Below the pieces are notes generated by a model. It ran no database searches, was not told where the DNA came from, and was given only the letters and a program-made list of their open reading frames with translations. Shown in pieces: positions 29,679-39,051 of a DNA stretch of 64,000 nt (position 1 is the first letter of the stretch; each line of letters opens with the position of its first letter). The stretch covers positions 1 to 64,000 of the forward strand of contig NZ_JAENKO010000001.1 in assembly GCF_016599145.1 (NCBI RefSeq). The letters are read 5' to 3'. The position numbers and the translations under genes are program-made. Source of the stretch: Tomitella cavernea. Its GTDB lineage: Bacteria > Actinomycetota > Actinomycetes > Mycobacteriales > Mycobacteriaceae.

Positions 29679-30203
29679 TCAGCGGAACCCGCAGGCCGCC
29701 TCCGCCTCGGCGGCGTCCGCCACCACCACGGGGAATCCGGGCGCCGGAGGGACGTCCCCCGCCTCCATCTGCGCGCCGGTCAGCGGCGGCGCATCGGTCA
29801 ATGCCCGCAGCTCCGCGCGCATGAACGGGCGCGAACGGGTGAGGAACCGGAGGCCCTCGGGCGCCTCCAGACTGAAGCCTCCACCTCGACCTGCGACCAC
29901 GTCGAGGATCAGCTGCGTGTGCTGCCACGCCGCGTACTGCGACCCGGAGATCCACACGGCCACGGCGTCGTCGCCGATGGGGCGTTCGGCCGCAACCGCG
30001 CCGGGCACCGCCGCCAGATCGAGCTCGCCCAGGAGGACGTCGCGGTCGCCCACGAGGAACTCCCCGGCGCCGTAGCACATCGGCGAGGACCCGTCGCAGC
30101 AGCCGCCGGACTGGTGGAGCATGAGCGGACCGTGCCGGCGGCGAAGGCAGCACAGCAGGTCACGGGCCGTCACGGTGGCGATAACGCGCGGGGGTGCGGT
30201 CAT
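29679..30203 (-). CDS. DUF779 domain protein
   Basis: 174-residue protein with the DUF779 Cys cluster HQSGGCCDGSSPMCY near residues 30-45. This family almost always lies beside acetaldehyde-type dehydrogenases, as here (aldehyde dehydrogenase gene upstream on the same strand), and is thought to assist them, possibly through metal or persulfide binding. The ATG has GAGGA at good spacing. Two hairpins lie between it and the dehydrogenase gene, so its expression is at least partly separate. Biochemistry unknown. Confidence 0.85.
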   Translation of the reverse strand: MTAPPRVIATVTARDLLCCLRRRHGPLMLHQSGGCCDGSSPMCYGAGEFLVGDRDVLLGELDLAAVPGAVAAERPIGDDAVAVWISGSQYAAWQHTQLILDVVAGRGGGFSLEAPEGLRFLTRSRPFMRAELRALTDAPPLTGAQMEAGDVPPAPGFPVVVADAAEAEAACGFR

Positions 30204-30243
30204 GAACGGTCCTCGGTTCGCGAGTGTTCCGGGTCGGATGGCC

Positions 30244-30286
30244 GCCGGTGCGGGGGACGGCATCGGCGCTCGTCCCCCGCACCGGC
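30244..30286 (-). terminator. Second hairpin downstream of aldehyde dehydrogenase gene
   Basis: Perfect 16-bp arms (GCCGGTGCGGGGGACG and complement) with an 11-nt loop, lying 41 nt before the DUF779 start codon. It may end or attenuate read-through from the dehydrogenase gene. Confidence 0.5.
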
Positions 30287-30292
30287 GTGAGT

Positions 30293-30337
30293 CCCCGGCC
30301 GCCGCGGGGGGGGGGAGGGGGGATACGGCGGCCGGGG
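30293..30337 (-). terminator. First hairpin downstream of aldehyde dehydrogenase gene, with G-run loop
   Basis: 11-bp arms CCCCGGCCGCC and GGCGGCCGGGG begin 8 nt past the dehydrogenase stop. The 23-nt loop holds a run of ten G, an A and six G on the + strand (C in the transcript), giving a G-quadruplex-prone DNA strand. Confidence 0.6.
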
Positions 30338-30344
30338 AAGCCGG

Positions 30345-31868
30345 TCAGAAGAAGCCCTGGGCCCCTTCGGCGTAGGAGACGAGCAGGTTCTTCGTCTGCT
30401 GGTAGTGGTCGAGCATCATGCGGTGGTTCTCCCGGCCGAAGCCCGACTGCTTGTAGCCGCCGAACGCCGCGTGCGCCGGGTACTGGTGGTACGTGTTGGT
30501 CCACACGCGGCCCGCCTGGATGTCGCGTCCGGCGCGGTAGGCGGTCGATCCGTTGCGCGACCAGACTCCGGCGCCCAGCCCGTAGAGGGTGTCGTTGGCG
30601 ATGCGGATGGCATCGTCGTAATCAGTGAACGAGGTGACCGAGACGACGGGGCCGAAGATCTCCTCCTGGAAGATCCGCATGTCGTTGGTGCCCGCGAACA
30701 CGGTGGGCTGGATGTAATAGCCGCCGGACAGGTCGCCGCCCAGGTCGGACCGCTCGCCGCCCGTGACCACCGTGGCGCCCTCGGCCTTGCCGATGTCGAT
30801 GTAGGACAGGATCTTCTCGAACTGGTCGTTCGAGGCCTGTGCGCCGATCATCGTCTCGGTGTCGAGCGGGTCGCCCTGGCGCACCGCCTTGGTGCGGATG
30901 GCCGCGAGTTCGAGGAATTCGTCGTAGATGGTGTTCTGGATGAGCGAGCGCGACGGGCAGGTGCACACCTCGCCCTGGTTGAGGGCGAACATCGTGAACC
31001 CTTCGAGTGCCTTGTCCTGGTACGCGTCGGCCTTGGCCAGGACGTCGTCGAAGAAGATGTTGGGACTCTTGCCGCCCAGTTCCAGCGTGACCGGGATGAG
31101 GTTCTGGCTGGCATACTGCATGATCAGCCGTCCGGTGGTGGTCTCACCGGTGAACGCCACCTTGGCGATCCGGTTGCTGGACGCCAGGGGTTTGCCGGTC
31201 TCGGTGCCGAAGCCGTTGACGATGTTGAGGACGCCATCCGGCAGCAGGTCCCCGATGAGGGAGATCAGGTGCATGATCGACGCGGGGGTCTGCTCGGCCG
31301 GCTTCATGACGATCGCGTTGCCGGCGGCGAGCGCGGGCGCCAGCTTCCAGGTGGCCATAAGGATCGGGAAGTTCCACGGGATGATCTGGCCGACCACGCC
31401 GAGCGGCTCATGGAAGTGGTAAGCGACCGTATCCTCGTCGATCTGCGAGAGCGAGCCCTCCTGCGCGCGGATCGCGCCGGCGAAGTACCGGAAGTGGTCG
31501 ATCGCGAGCGGGATGTCCGCGTTGAGCGTCTCGCGGACCGGCTTGCCGTTGTCCCACGACTCGGCCACGGCGATCGACTCGAGGTTCGCCTCCATGCGGT
31601 CGGCGATGCTGTTGAGGACGAGTGCCCGTTCGGCGGCGGTGGTCTTGCCCCAGGCGGAGGCTGCGGCGTGTGCGGCGTCCAGCGCCAGCTCGACGTCGGC
31701 CGCGCCGGACCGCGCGACCTCGCAGAAGGCCTGGCCGGTGACCGGCGTGGTGTTCTCGAAGTACTCGCCGCCCACCGGGGCGGTCCAGGTGCCGCCGATC
31801 CAGTTGTCGTAGCGGGACTGGAACAACATCACAGCATCCGGTGCACCGGGGCGGGCATACACGGTCAT
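30345..31868 (-). CDS. NAD-dependent aldehyde dehydrogenase (acetaldehyde/ExaC type)
   Basis: 507-residue aldehyde dehydrogenase converting aldehyde to acid. The general-base Glu lies in [15 protein letters not shown] and the nucleophilic Cys in [12 protein letters not shown]; the cofactor-binding region includes [19 protein letters not shown]. The ATG follows AAGGAG by 7 nt. With the DUF779 protein downstream and a GAF activator upstream it forms the usual actinobacterial alcohol/aldehyde oxidation module, and its place next to the mycofactocin genes fits removal of aldehydes made by mycofactocin-dependent alcohol dehydrogenases. Confidence 0.94.
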   Translation of the reverse strand: MTVYARPGAPDAVMLFQSRYDNWIGGTWTAPVGGEYFENTTPVTGQAFCEVARSGAADVELALDAAHAAASAWGKTTAAERALVLNSIADRMEANLESIAVAESWDNGKPVRETLNADIPLAIDHFRYFAGAIRAQEGSLSQIDEDTVAYHFHEPLGVVGQIIPWNFPILMATWKLAPALAAGNAIVMKPAEQTPASIMHLISLIGDLLPDGVLNIVNGFGTETGKPLASSNRIAKVAFTGETTTGRLIMQYASQNLIPVTLELGGKSPNIFFDDVLAKADAYQDKALEGFTMFALNQGEVCTCPSRSLIQNTIYDEFLELAAIRTKAVRQGDPLDTETMIGAQASNDQFEKILSYIDIGKAEGATVVTGGERSDLGGDLSGGYYIQPTVFAGTNDMRIFQEEIFGPVVSVTSFTDYDDAIRIANDTLYGLGAGVWSRNGSTAYRAGRDIQAGRVWTNTYHQYPAHAAFGGYKQSGFGRENHRMMLDHYQQTKNLLVSYAEGAQGFF

Positions 31869-31924
31869 CACGCACTCCTTGGGTTCGTGTTCTCCACCCG
31901 GCCGACCGGGCGTGATGCACGACA

Positions 31925-33400
31925 CTAAGTGCGCGGACGTTGCAACCGGGTTGCAGCGCGGCCGAACCGGCGCTCCAGCAGGTCCGCATGCGCCTTGGCC
32001 TGTACGAACGCGGGCGAACCCGCGCGGAGCAGGGCGACGAGCGCCTGCCAGACGAGGGGGTCGTCCCGGCCGGTCGACGTCGCGGCCCAGCGTTGCAACA
32101 GGGACGGGTCGCCACTGTGGAGCACCGCCTCACGCATGCGCGCGTCGAGGGACTCCCGCACCTCCGACACCCCGGGCGCCAGCGAATCGGGCAGCGCCGG
32201 GCCGCGGTACAAGCGCAGCGCCTCCTCGACATCGCCCCTGCTCAACGCACCGCGGACCGCCATCACATCGGTCAGTACGGAGCCCGTCAACCGGTAGGGG
32301 CGCGAGGCGATCATGTCCGCGCCGAGCACCCGGCGCAATCGCGACATCTCCGCGCGCACGGTCACCGAGTCCAGGGAACGCTCGTCGAGCTCCACCGCGA
32401 GCCGCTCGGCGCTCAGCCCGTCGGGATGCTCGGTCAGCAGCACCAGGATCTCCGCGTGCCGCGGCGACAGCCGCGACTCGCCGCGGCCGGCACGCAGCGT
32501 CGGCCGATCTCCCCCGAGGACCCGCAGCCGCCGCGCGTGCGGCGAACCGGCGCCGGCCGGCGGCGCGAGCGCGTCGGCGACCGTCGCCGACGCCGATGCG
32601 GACACATCGCGCCACTCGTCCGAACGGTGCCCGCCCGCGATGCCGCGCAACCGCAGCTCCGCCTCGGCCGCCGCCACGGTCGCCCGTACGAGGGTGAGGA
32701 CCTCCGGTGCGGCCACCCTCATGCCGCCGGTGATGTCGACGGAGCCCAGGATCGCGCCGGATGCCGGGTCGTGCACGGGGGCCGCCGCGCAGCTCCACCG
32801 CCGGACGGTGCGCGCGAAGTGCTCGGCGCCGAACAACTGCACACAGTGGTCCAGCGCAAGCGAGGTGCCGGGGGCGTTCGTGCCCATGGCCGACTCGCTC
32901 CAGTCGGCCCCCTCCGCGAACGCCATCGCCGCGGCGCGGTCCCGCATCGACGTGTCGCCCTCCACCCAGAGCAGGCGCCCGTCTGCGTCGCTGATCGCGA
33001 CCAGCAGCTCCGCATCCACGGCATCGTCGACGAGCAGTGTGCGCACCACCGGCAGCACCGAGGCCAAAGGATGGACGGCTCGGTATTCACGCAGGTCCAC
33101 GTCGCCGAAGGCCACACCGGCGGACTCCGCCTCCGGGTCCACCCCGCTGCACCTGCTGCGCTCCCAGGATTCCAGGACCACCGCGCGTACGTCAGCCGCC
33201 AGCGCGACGTCGCCCGCCGCGCTCCCCCTCGACGATCCGCCAGTCGGCCCGCTCCTTGTCGACCGGCCCGCTTGCCGCGCGCCTCCGGCGACGAACCGGT
33301 CGTGGGCCGCACCGAGCCGCCGGGCCACCGCCGCCGCATCCTCGCCCGGGCGCAGCGCAGCCCACTGCCCCGCCCGCCCGGGAACCGTGTTCGCCGCCAC
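31925..33400 (-). CDS. GAF-domain transcriptional regulator of the aldehyde dehydrogenase module
   Basis: 491 residues. A GAF sensory domain occupies about residues 60-235 ([21 protein letters not shown] through [12 protein letters not shown] and GSVDITGGM), as in AcoR-type activators of alcohol and acetoin genes, but no sigma-54 AAA domain follows. Instead the C-terminal part ([20 protein letters not shown], then [20 protein letters not shown]) looks like a winged-helix output domain. GTG 33400 has GGAAGGAGGGG just upstream. It is placed 56 nt before the aldehyde dehydrogenase gene and probably activates it. The inducing aldehyde or alcohol is unknown. Confidence 0.82.
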   Translation of the reverse strand: MAANTVPGRAGQWAALRPGEDAAAVARRLGAAHDRFVAGGARQAGRSTRSGPTGGSSRGSAAGDVALAADVRAVVLESWERSRCSGVDPEAESAGVAFGDVDLREYRAVHPLASVLPVVRTLLVDDAVDAELLVAISDADGRLLWVEGDTSMRDRAAAMAFAEGADWSESAMGTNAPGTSLALDHCVQLFGAEHFARTVRRWSCAAAPVHDPASGAILGSVDITGGMRVAAPEVLTLVRATVAAAEAELRLRGIAGGHRSDEWRDVSASASATVADALAPPAGAGSPHARRLRVLGGDRPTLRAGRGESRLSPRHAEILVLLTEHPDGLSAERLAVELDERSLDSVTVRAEMSRLRRVLGADMIASRPYRLTGSVLTDVMAVRGALSRGDVEEALRLYRGPALPDSLAPGVSEVRESLDARMREAVLHSGDPSLLQRWAATSTGRDDPLVWQALVALLRAGSPAFVQAKAHADLLERRFGRAATRLQRPRT

Positions 33401-33420
33401 CGTGCCCCTCCTTCCGACGA

Positions 33421-33443
33421 TCACCACTGTAATCAGGGTCACA
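33421..33443 (-). promoter_or_regulatory. Motif shared with the mftA/mftR promoter
   Basis: On the minus strand TGTGACCCTGATT runs into ATTACAGTG (CACTGTAAT on the plus strand) 20-45 nt before the GAF regulator start. The same two words occur at 44708-44731 between mftA and mftR. It is a candidate shared operator; no regulator is proven. Confidence 0.45.
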
Positions 33444-33495
33444 AACGGAAGGAATCCTGCGCACTCGCGGACGGGCCGGATCGACGGCGCCCCCG

Positions 33496-34953
33496 TCACC
33501 CCCGCCGCGGCAACAGCGCCGCGGCACTGCGTGCACGGATCGCCCCCCGCCACAGACCGAAGCCGTAGCCGGCGTCGTCGAGCCGCTTGCACACCAGGTA
33601 TCGGACAGGGTCCAGCCGGGGGCGCCGCCAACGGCCCTCGCCGCCGCGCAGGTCCCGCACGTACCAATCGACGAGGCCTTCGGCGACCGCCGTGGCCAGG
33701 ACGACCCGCCGCGCCCGCCGGGACACCGCGGCGGAGGCGACCGCCAACGGCCAGTAATGCCGGCACACCCCCAGCGCAAGCTGCCACAGTGCGGATCCGC
33801 ACCCCAGCGCCAGCAGCCGGCCTGCCGTCTGCCGCGGCCGCCGCAGACCCGTGAGCGTCCGCGCGATGCGCGCCCCCGCCGCCGCGGAGACGACGATCGC
33901 GACGCCCAGGCCGGCGCGCGTACCCGTGAACACCGCGGCCCCCGCGGCCGCGGACCACGGGGCGAGGATGAGCGGTGCGACCTGCCCCGGGTGGCGCTCG
34001 GCGAGCGGCGCCGCCCCGAGCCCGTAATACGCCTTGCGCGCCAACCAGCCGTGCAGCCGCGTCCGGTGCTCATGCGCCACCACCGCGGCCGGGTCGTAGC
34101 GCAGCCGCCAACCGGCCTCGTGCAAGCGCCAGCACAGGTCCACGTCTTCGGCCACGTGCATGCGCTCGTCGAAGCCCCCCTCCCCTGACGACTCCGTCGG
34201 GATCCCGGTGATCGCCGTCCGCCGCACCACCATCGCCGCGCTCGGCACGTACGACACCGGGGTGCCGGGCACCACCGGGCCCGGCACCGCGCCCAGGTCC
34301 AGGGACGACCGGATCTCCTCGTATCGGACGAGGCCGACGCCGGGCCGCATCGTCCCCGGCTCGTCCGCGGTGGCGAGTGCAGTGATGCGCGGCGCGGCGA
34401 GCGCGACGGAAGGGTCGGCGAAGTGCGCCGACAGCGCGTCCAGCCACCCCGGTTGCGGGACCGTGTCGGAATCGAGGAACGCGACGAGCGCTGTATCGCA
34501 GGCGGCCAGCCCCGCGTTCCTGGCGGCGGCCGGGCCGCGCGGTGCGGCGTGGCGGATCACCCGCGCGCCGGGTGCGCGGACCGGGGTGGGCGAGCCGTCG
34601 TCGACGACGATCACCGGCACGCCGACGAGCGCGCGCAGGAGCCGGTCGACGCCCGCCTGGTTGTCGCGCACGGGGACCACGACGGTCGCCTCGTGCAGCG
34701 GCTCGGCGCTCAAACCGATATCAGCCGGCGAGAGGTCGGGGTGCGCGATGCCCGTGTCGAGCAACCGGCGGGCGAGTGTTCCCGTCACCGCGTCGACCAC
34801 CGTCAACTCCCCCGACGCGAGCAGCCCGGCAGCGCGGGGTGTGAGCCGCAGAAGCCGGGTGGGTGCGCCGCCGATCAGCGCCGTGCCGCCGTCGAGGACA
34901 CGCACCGAGGCCCCGATGCGGACGCGGAATCCGATGGGAAGCGCACCGCTCAC
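33496..34953 (-). CDS. mftF: Mycofactocin glycosyltransferase MftF
   Basis: 485-residue GT2-family enzyme that adds glucose units to premycofactocin, producing the oligoglycosylated cofactor. The catalytic core includes VIVVDDGSPTPV, LDSDTVPQPGW (metal-binding DxD) and the acceptor Asp region AEDVDLCWRLHEAG; the C-terminal third is more hydrophobic. GTG 34953 lies in a GTGA overlap with the mftE stop and has GGGAGG 8 nt before it. Last gene of the mft run; the family is recognisable from context and length. Confidence 0.92.
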   Translation of the reverse strand: MSGALPIGFRVRIGASVRVLDGGTALIGGAPTRLLRLTPRAAGLLASGELTVVDAVTGTLARRLLDTGIAHPDLSPADIGLSAEPLHEATVVVPVRDNQAGVDRLLRALVGVPVIVVDDGSPTPVRAPGARVIRHAAPRGPAAARNAGLAACDTALVAFLDSDTVPQPGWLDALSAHFADPSVALAAPRITALATADEPGTMRPGVGLVRYEEIRSSLDLGAVPGPVVPGTPVSYVPSAAMVVRRTAITGIPTESSGEGGFDERMHVAEDVDLCWRLHEAGWRLRYDPAAVVAHEHRTRLHGWLARKAYYGLGAAPLAERHPGQVAPLILAPWSAAAGAAVFTGTRAGLGVAIVVSAAAGARIARTLTGLRRPRQTAGRLLALGCGSALWQLALGVCRHYWPLAVASAAVSRRARRVVLATAVAEGLVDWYVRDLRGGEGRWRRPRLDPVRYLVCKRLDDAGYGFGLWRGAIRARSAAALLPRRG

Positions 34954-35624
34954 GCCGCGATCCTCCCGTGCCCGTCCGGACTCCACGCATCGACCGCCGC
35001 CCGCAGCTCCGCGCACAGCACCTCCACGATCCGTTTCCCCTCGTCCGCGGTCGCGCCCGTGGGGTCGCCGAGGACGCCGGAAACGCTCACCGCGGCCACC
35101 CCGCCCTCGCGCATCGCCTGCCACAGCGCGCCCGCGGGCGCCGTGTTCCCGGGGGCCGCCGCGCGCATGCGCACCGAGCCCGGCGCCAGGTGCAGCATCA
35201 CCGCCGTCTCGGTGCGGCCGGCGTGGGCGTCGCCGTCGGGGATCACCGGTGTCCACCAGGCGGCGTCGCGGCCCTCGTAGCGCAGCAGTTTCACCGCGGA
35301 CGCCAGCGCCGAGGCATTGCCGCCGTGCCCGTTGACGAAGACGACCCGCCGTGCCCACCGGCAGGCCGAGCGTCCGTACTCGACGAGCAGCAGGCGCAGG
35401 GCCTCGGAGCCGATCGACACGGTGCCGGGGAACTGCTCGTGCTCGCCGCTGGCGCCGTAGGCGAGGGCGGGTGCGACCACCTCGTCCAACGAAACGGCGA
35501 CGGCGGTGGCGATGCGGGTGTCCGTGTCCAGCGGCAGGTGCGGGCCGTGTTGTTCCACGGATCCGACCGGCACCACCAGCAGGTCCGCGGCCGTTTCAGC
35601 CCATGTCGAATCCGCGAGATTCAC
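34950..35624 (-). CDS. mftE: Mycofactocin precursor peptidase MftE (creatininase family)
   Basis: 224-residue metallopeptidase that cuts MftC-modified MftA to release the C-terminal Val-Tyr-derived dipeptide core. Creatininase metal and catalytic motifs are present: GSVEQHGPHLPLDTD, GASGEHEQFPG, NGHGGNASAL and HAGRTETAVML. GTG 35624 overlaps the stop of the OYE gene as GTGA, so translation is coupled on both sides. The length is normal for MftE. Confidence 0.94.
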   Translation of the reverse strand: MNLADSTWAETAADLLVVPVGSVEQHGPHLPLDTDTRIATAVAVSLDEVVAPALAYGASGEHEQFPGTVSIGSEALRLLLVEYGRSACRWARRVVFVNGHGGNASALASAVKLLRYEGRDAAWWTPVIPDGDAHAGRTETAVMLHLAPGSVRMRAAAPGNTAPAGALWQAMREGGVAAVSVSGVLGDPTGATADEGKRIVEVLCAELRAAVDAWSPDGHGRIAA

Positions 35625-37738
35625 AACGCAGCACCCGACCCCAACAGAGCCCCCACGCGCTCGCCCTCGCGGATCGCGGCGTCTGCACGGCGCGGAGCCA
35701 GCGCGTCACCGATCCGGTACATCGGGAACCCTGCGGAGGATCTCGCAGCCCCCGCGGTCTCCGGCCGTCCCCTGCCGGGTGCGGCGCACGCCAGGTCACG
35801 CCACAGCGCGTCGTCGCTCCTCTGCTGCCCCGCGTACACCACCCGATCCCACCACCCCTCCGATGATGTCCCGGTGGGGTGGTGGACGAGGGTGACGCGC
35901 ACGCCGGAGCCGTCCGGCCGCGCTGCGCCGACGACGGTGTCGGTGCGCTGCCGGATCCCGGCCCGGTGCGCCCGGGCCAGCCAGCCCTCACGATCCAGAG
36001 TCACACCCAGATCCTGCCCCACCACCATGCCGTCCGTGCACACGGTCACCGCGTGGCCGCGCGCCGCGAGCAGTTCGGCCACCGAGGTGGCCGGGTGGAA
36101 ACCCAGTCCGTCGACGATGAGGACCCGGCCCGCGGCCGTCGAACCGTCCGGCGGCCCGTCGGGGGCCGCGAGCACCTCGCGCACGTCCGCGTATGCGTCG
36201 GCCGGCAGACCACGCGCCCACCCCGGCGGGGCGGGCAGCGCCCCGGTGGCGACGACGACCACGTCGGGCACTCCACCCGCACCGTCAAGCATGTCCGCAC
36301 TGAACATCCCCGCCCGGACGGTGACGCCGCACTGTATGCGCACCCCGGCCGCCGCGCACCGCAGCGCCAGGTCCCGCGTGATCTCCGCCAGGCCCTCCCG
36401 GTACGGCGCCGCGGCGCCGAGGGTGATCTGGCCGCCGAGCCGCGGGCTCCTCTCGAACAGGGTGACCTCGTGGCCGTTCTCGGCGGCGGACACCGCCGCC
36501 TGCATCCCCGCCGGGCCGCCGCCCACCACGGTGACGCGCAGTCTCCGCTCGGGCCGGGACAGGCCGACGGGTGTGCGCGCCGCGTTCTCCCGTCCCGCCT
36601 GCGGGTTCTGGAGGCAGCGGATGGGACGGTTGAACCCGACCCGCCCGATGCATTCCTGGTTGCACGCAGAGCACACACGCGGCGTGCCGTCGCCGTCGCC
36701 GGACAGGGCCGTGACCGCCTGGGCCGTGAAATCCGGGTCGGCGATCTGTCCTCGGACGACGCCGACCAGATCGCAGGCGCCGTCGCGTAGGGCCGACTCG
36801 GCATCGCTCGGCCGGGAGAACCTGCCGACACCCACCACGGGCAGGGCGACGGCGGCGCGCAGCGCCGACGGGATGTGCAGCGCGTAGCCGGGCGGCGTGG
36901 CCATCGACGCCTCGATGAGGTGCAGGGTGCTCGTCGCCAGACCGATCGAGGTGTTGATGTAGTCGACGGCGCCGGTCGTCTCCACCGTCCGCGCCAGCGC
37001 CACGGCCTCGTCGAGCGTGATACCGCCGTCGACCTGCTCCTCCCCCGCCAGTCGCACGCCCAGGATCATCCCGGGGCCGAGCTTGTCTCGCACGGCGGCG
37101 ATCACCTCGAGCAGGAACCGCGCGCGGCGGGCGGGCGTGCCGCCGTAGTCGTCGACCCGGTGATTGGTGCCGCGGGCGAGGAACTGCCGGATCAGGGAGG
37201 CCTGCGAGCACTGCAGCTCCACCCCGTCGAACCCGCCGAGGCGGCAATGCCGGGCGGTGTCGGCGAAGCCGCGCACGATGTCCGCGATCCCCGCGCGGTC
37301 CAGCGGGCGGGGAACCTCACGGAACATCGGGTCCCACACGGGGCTCGGCGCGGACAGCGGGCGACGGGTGTACAGCGAGCTGCCCTGCGCACCGTTGTGG
37401 TTGAGCTGGGCGAGGACGACAGCGCCGTGCGCGTGGACCCGGTCCGCGATCCGCCGGTAGCCCTCCACCACCGCCGGGTCGTATCCGCGGATGAGCTTCT
37501 CGTAGGGGCGGTCCGAGGCGTGCACGGTGTGCTCCTCGGTGACGATCAACCCCGCACCGCCACGCGCCCGCGCCTCGTAGTACGCAGCATGATCGGCGTT
37601 CGGCATGCCGTCCGCCGCCAGGTTGGTCAGGTGTGCGCAGAACACGACACGGTTGCGCAGCACCGTCGCGCGCCCGTCCGCGCCCAGCCGCAACGGGGAC
37701 GACAGCAACGGGACGGCCGGGGATCGGTCAATGCGCAC
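35621..37738 (-). CDS. Mycofactocin-system FadH/OYE-family oxidoreductase (type 2)
   Basis: 705-residue enzyme with the layout of 2,4-dienoyl-CoA reductase: an N-terminal old-yellow-enzyme FMN barrel (SPLRLGADGRATVLRNRVV, substrate His in QLNHNGAQG), a 4Fe-4S cluster (CSACNQECIGRVG and a later Cys), and a C-terminal FAD/NAD(P) domain (VVGGGPAGMQAAVSAAENG). Two such proteins are standard but unexplained members of mycofactocin loci. GTG 37738 is the best start though no ribosome site is obvious. It ends in a GTGA overlap with mftE. Substrate unknown. Confidence 0.88.
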   Translation of the reverse strand: MRIDRSPAVPLLSSPLRLGADGRATVLRNRVVFCAHLTNLAADGMPNADHAAYYEARARGGAGLIVTEEHTVHASDRPYEKLIRGYDPAVVEGYRRIADRVHAHGAVVLAQLNHNGAQGSSLYTRRPLSAPSPVWDPMFREVPRPLDRAGIADIVRGFADTARHCRLGGFDGVELQCSQASLIRQFLARGTNHRVDDYGGTPARRARFLLEVIAAVRDKLGPGMILGVRLAGEEQVDGGITLDEAVALARTVETTGAVDYINTSIGLATSTLHLIEASMATPPGYALHIPSALRAAVALPVVGVGRFSRPSDAESALRDGACDLVGVVRGQIADPDFTAQAVTALSGDGDGTPRVCSACNQECIGRVGFNRPIRCLQNPQAGRENAARTPVGLSRPERRLRVTVVGGGPAGMQAAVSAAENGHEVTLFERSPRLGGQITLGAAAPYREGLAEITRDLALRCAAAGVRIQCGVTVRAGMFSADMLDGAGGVPDVVVVATGALPAPPGWARGLPADAYADVREVLAAPDGPPDGSTAAGRVLIVDGLGFHPATSVAELLAARGHAVTVCTDGMVVGQDLGVTLDREGWLARAHRAGIRQRTDTVVGAARPDGSGVRVTLVHHPTGTSSEGWWDRVVYAGQQRSDDALWRDLACAAPGRGRPETAGAARSSAGFPMYRIGDALAPRRADAAIREGERVGALLGSGAAL

Positions 37739-37799
37739 CCATTCGACGGTAGTCGTGACAGTGGCGATGCGGACCCGCCCCTCCGCCCTGCGCGGACGC

Positions 37800-38225
37800 C
37801 TACAGAGCCGGCCAGCCCAGCAGCTCCCGCGACGCCGACTCGTCGTACAGCTTCTCGAGGCGGGTGATCTTGTTCTCCGAGTTGATCCGGATCGAGTAGA
37901 CGAAGGGGATCTCCGCCTTCTTGTGCGTCGGCGGCACCGGCCCGCCGTCCCCCGTGTGCTGGGCGTAGGACATCCCGTGCAGCAATGCGATACCGGCGTC
38001 CGCGTCATACCCGGACGCGACCAGCGCATAGGTGGAACCGCGGAATGTGGTGGCGAACGCCCCGGCGACCTGGTCGCAGTACGCTGCCAGCGTCGTCAAT
38101 CCGGTGTAGCTGCCGGCCGGGCTGTGGAACTGCGCGTCGGGTTCGGCGTACTGGCGGCATTCGTCCCATCCCTGCGCGGACTCGCAGGCGTGGAAGAACT
38201 TCTGTGCGGTTTCGAGGGCTTCCAT
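37800..38225 (-). CDS. SnoaL/NTF2-like protein
   Basis: 141-residue single-domain alpha+beta cone protein of the NTF2/SnoaL type: a first helix EALETAQKFFHACESAQGW, a strand set with DAQFHSP, and the closing strand pair RINSENKITRLEKLYDESA. GAAGGA precedes the ATG. It lies 61 nt upstream of the OYE2 gene on the same strand and could be the first gene of the OYE2-mftE-mftF transcript. Relatives are isomerases, cyclases or binding proteins; no specific role is visible. Confidence 0.72.
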   Translation of the reverse strand: MEALETAQKFFHACESAQGWDECRQYAEPDAQFHSPAGSYTGLTTLAAYCDQVAGAFATTFRGSTYALVASGYDADAGIALLHGMSYAQHTGDGGPVPPTHKKAEIPFVYSIRINSENKITRLEKLYDESASRELLGWPAL

Positions 38226-38466
38226 GGGCTGTCCTTCCGAAGGCGCATCGCAAGCGGCAAGAGGGTCGATATGTGACGCACAGCATTTCGCATTCCATGC
38301 GCTTCGGGGTACTGCTCCCGGCAGGCGGGAACACGGTGATACCACTCCTGGCATGGAGAACCCGTGGTAGCGGCCAGGCCCGGAGACAGGGAAACCGCCG
38401 AAACGAACCATCCAGCGCCCCAAGCCCCTACAGTTGCCCCGGAGAACGACCGCGAAGGAGAGCCCC
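38226..38466. other. Divergent intergenic region, SnoaL-like gene / rpf
   Basis: About 240 nt that must hold the promoters of both genes. GAAGGAG lies 6 nt before the rpf start. I looked for a c-di-AMP (ydaO-type) riboswitch, common before rpf genes, and did not find its conserved core. No repeat or clear dyad. Confidence 0.35.
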
Positions 38467-38943
38467 GTGGCCGCACCCGCAATGAACCGCACCCTTGGCG
38501 CGACGATCGCGACGAGCGCAGCGCTCGGCATCGCATTGACCCTCGGTGCCGGGACCGCCGCAGCCTACGACTGGACCGGGGTCGCGCAGTGCGAATCCGG
38601 CGGAAACTGGCATATCGACACCGGCAACGGCTACTACGGCGGGCTGCAGTTCAGCATGCCCACCTGGCAGGCGTACGGCGGCGTCGGCAATCCGGCGCAC
38701 GCCACCCGTGCCGAGCAGGTCAGGGTGGCGGAGCGCGTGCTCGCCGGCCAGGGCATCGACGCATGGCCGACGTGCGGCACGCACCTGCGCCCCGGCATCA
38801 GCCCTGCACTGGCCGCCGAAGGGTTCCTGCCACCGGGGTCGCTGGACCTGCTCCCGGGGTCCGTGGATCCGGGCTCACTCGACCCGCTCGGTTCGGCGGC
38901 GGCGATGATCCCACCGGGGTCGATCGCGCTGCCGTTCCCCTGA
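38467..38943 (+). CDS. Resuscitation-promoting factor-like transglycosylase, secreted
   Basis: 158 residues: a signal peptide (residues about 5-33, ending GTAAA before YDWTGV), the Rpf domain (about 34-110) with catalytic Glu in [20 protein letters not shown] and the disulfide Cys in WPTCG, and a Pro/Gly/Ser-rich tail with [16 protein letters not shown] repeats. Rpf proteins cleave peptidoglycan glycan strands and trigger regrowth of dormant cells. GTG 38467 has GAAGGAG upstream. It sits, on the opposite strand, inside the mycofactocin gene cluster. There is no LysM or DUF348 domain. Confidence 0.92.
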   Translation: MAAPAMNRTLGATIATSAALGIALTLGAGTAAAYDWTGVAQCESGGNWHIDTGNGYYGGLQFSMPTWQAYGGVGNPAHATRAEQVRVAERVLAGQGIDAWPTCGTHLRPGISPALAAEGFLPPGSLDLLPGSVDPGSLDPLGSAAAMIPPGSIALPFP

Positions 38944-38962
38944 CGTGCGGCGCATCCCCCAA

Positions 38963-38978
38963 GCCGAGCACCTGTTGC
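38963..38978 (+). repeat. Copy of GCCGAGCACCTGNTGC element
   Basis: GCCGAGCACCTGTTGC occurs 20 nt after the rpf stop. Two more copies, in opposite orientation, form the hairpin at 50227-50272. Here the element is single and cannot fold on itself. Confidence 0.5.
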
Positions 38979-39051
38979 ATCGCAGTCCCGGCGGAACCGG
39001 TGCGACGTGCCCATCGAGGGGGATGGTCGCCGGACACGGGATGATGTCGGA

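Noticed and set aside
27916-30075. 719-residue plus-strand open frame opposite phospholipase C
   Set aside because: His/Arg/Val-rich shadow of plcC and the DUF779 region.
30405-31928. 507-residue plus-strand open frame opposite the aldehyde dehydrogenase
   Set aside because: GC-rich antisense frame without motif; the dehydrogenase is certain on the other strand.
38226-38466. c-di-AMP riboswitch before rpf
   Set aside because: The conserved aptamer core was not found; only generic GC-rich sequence.
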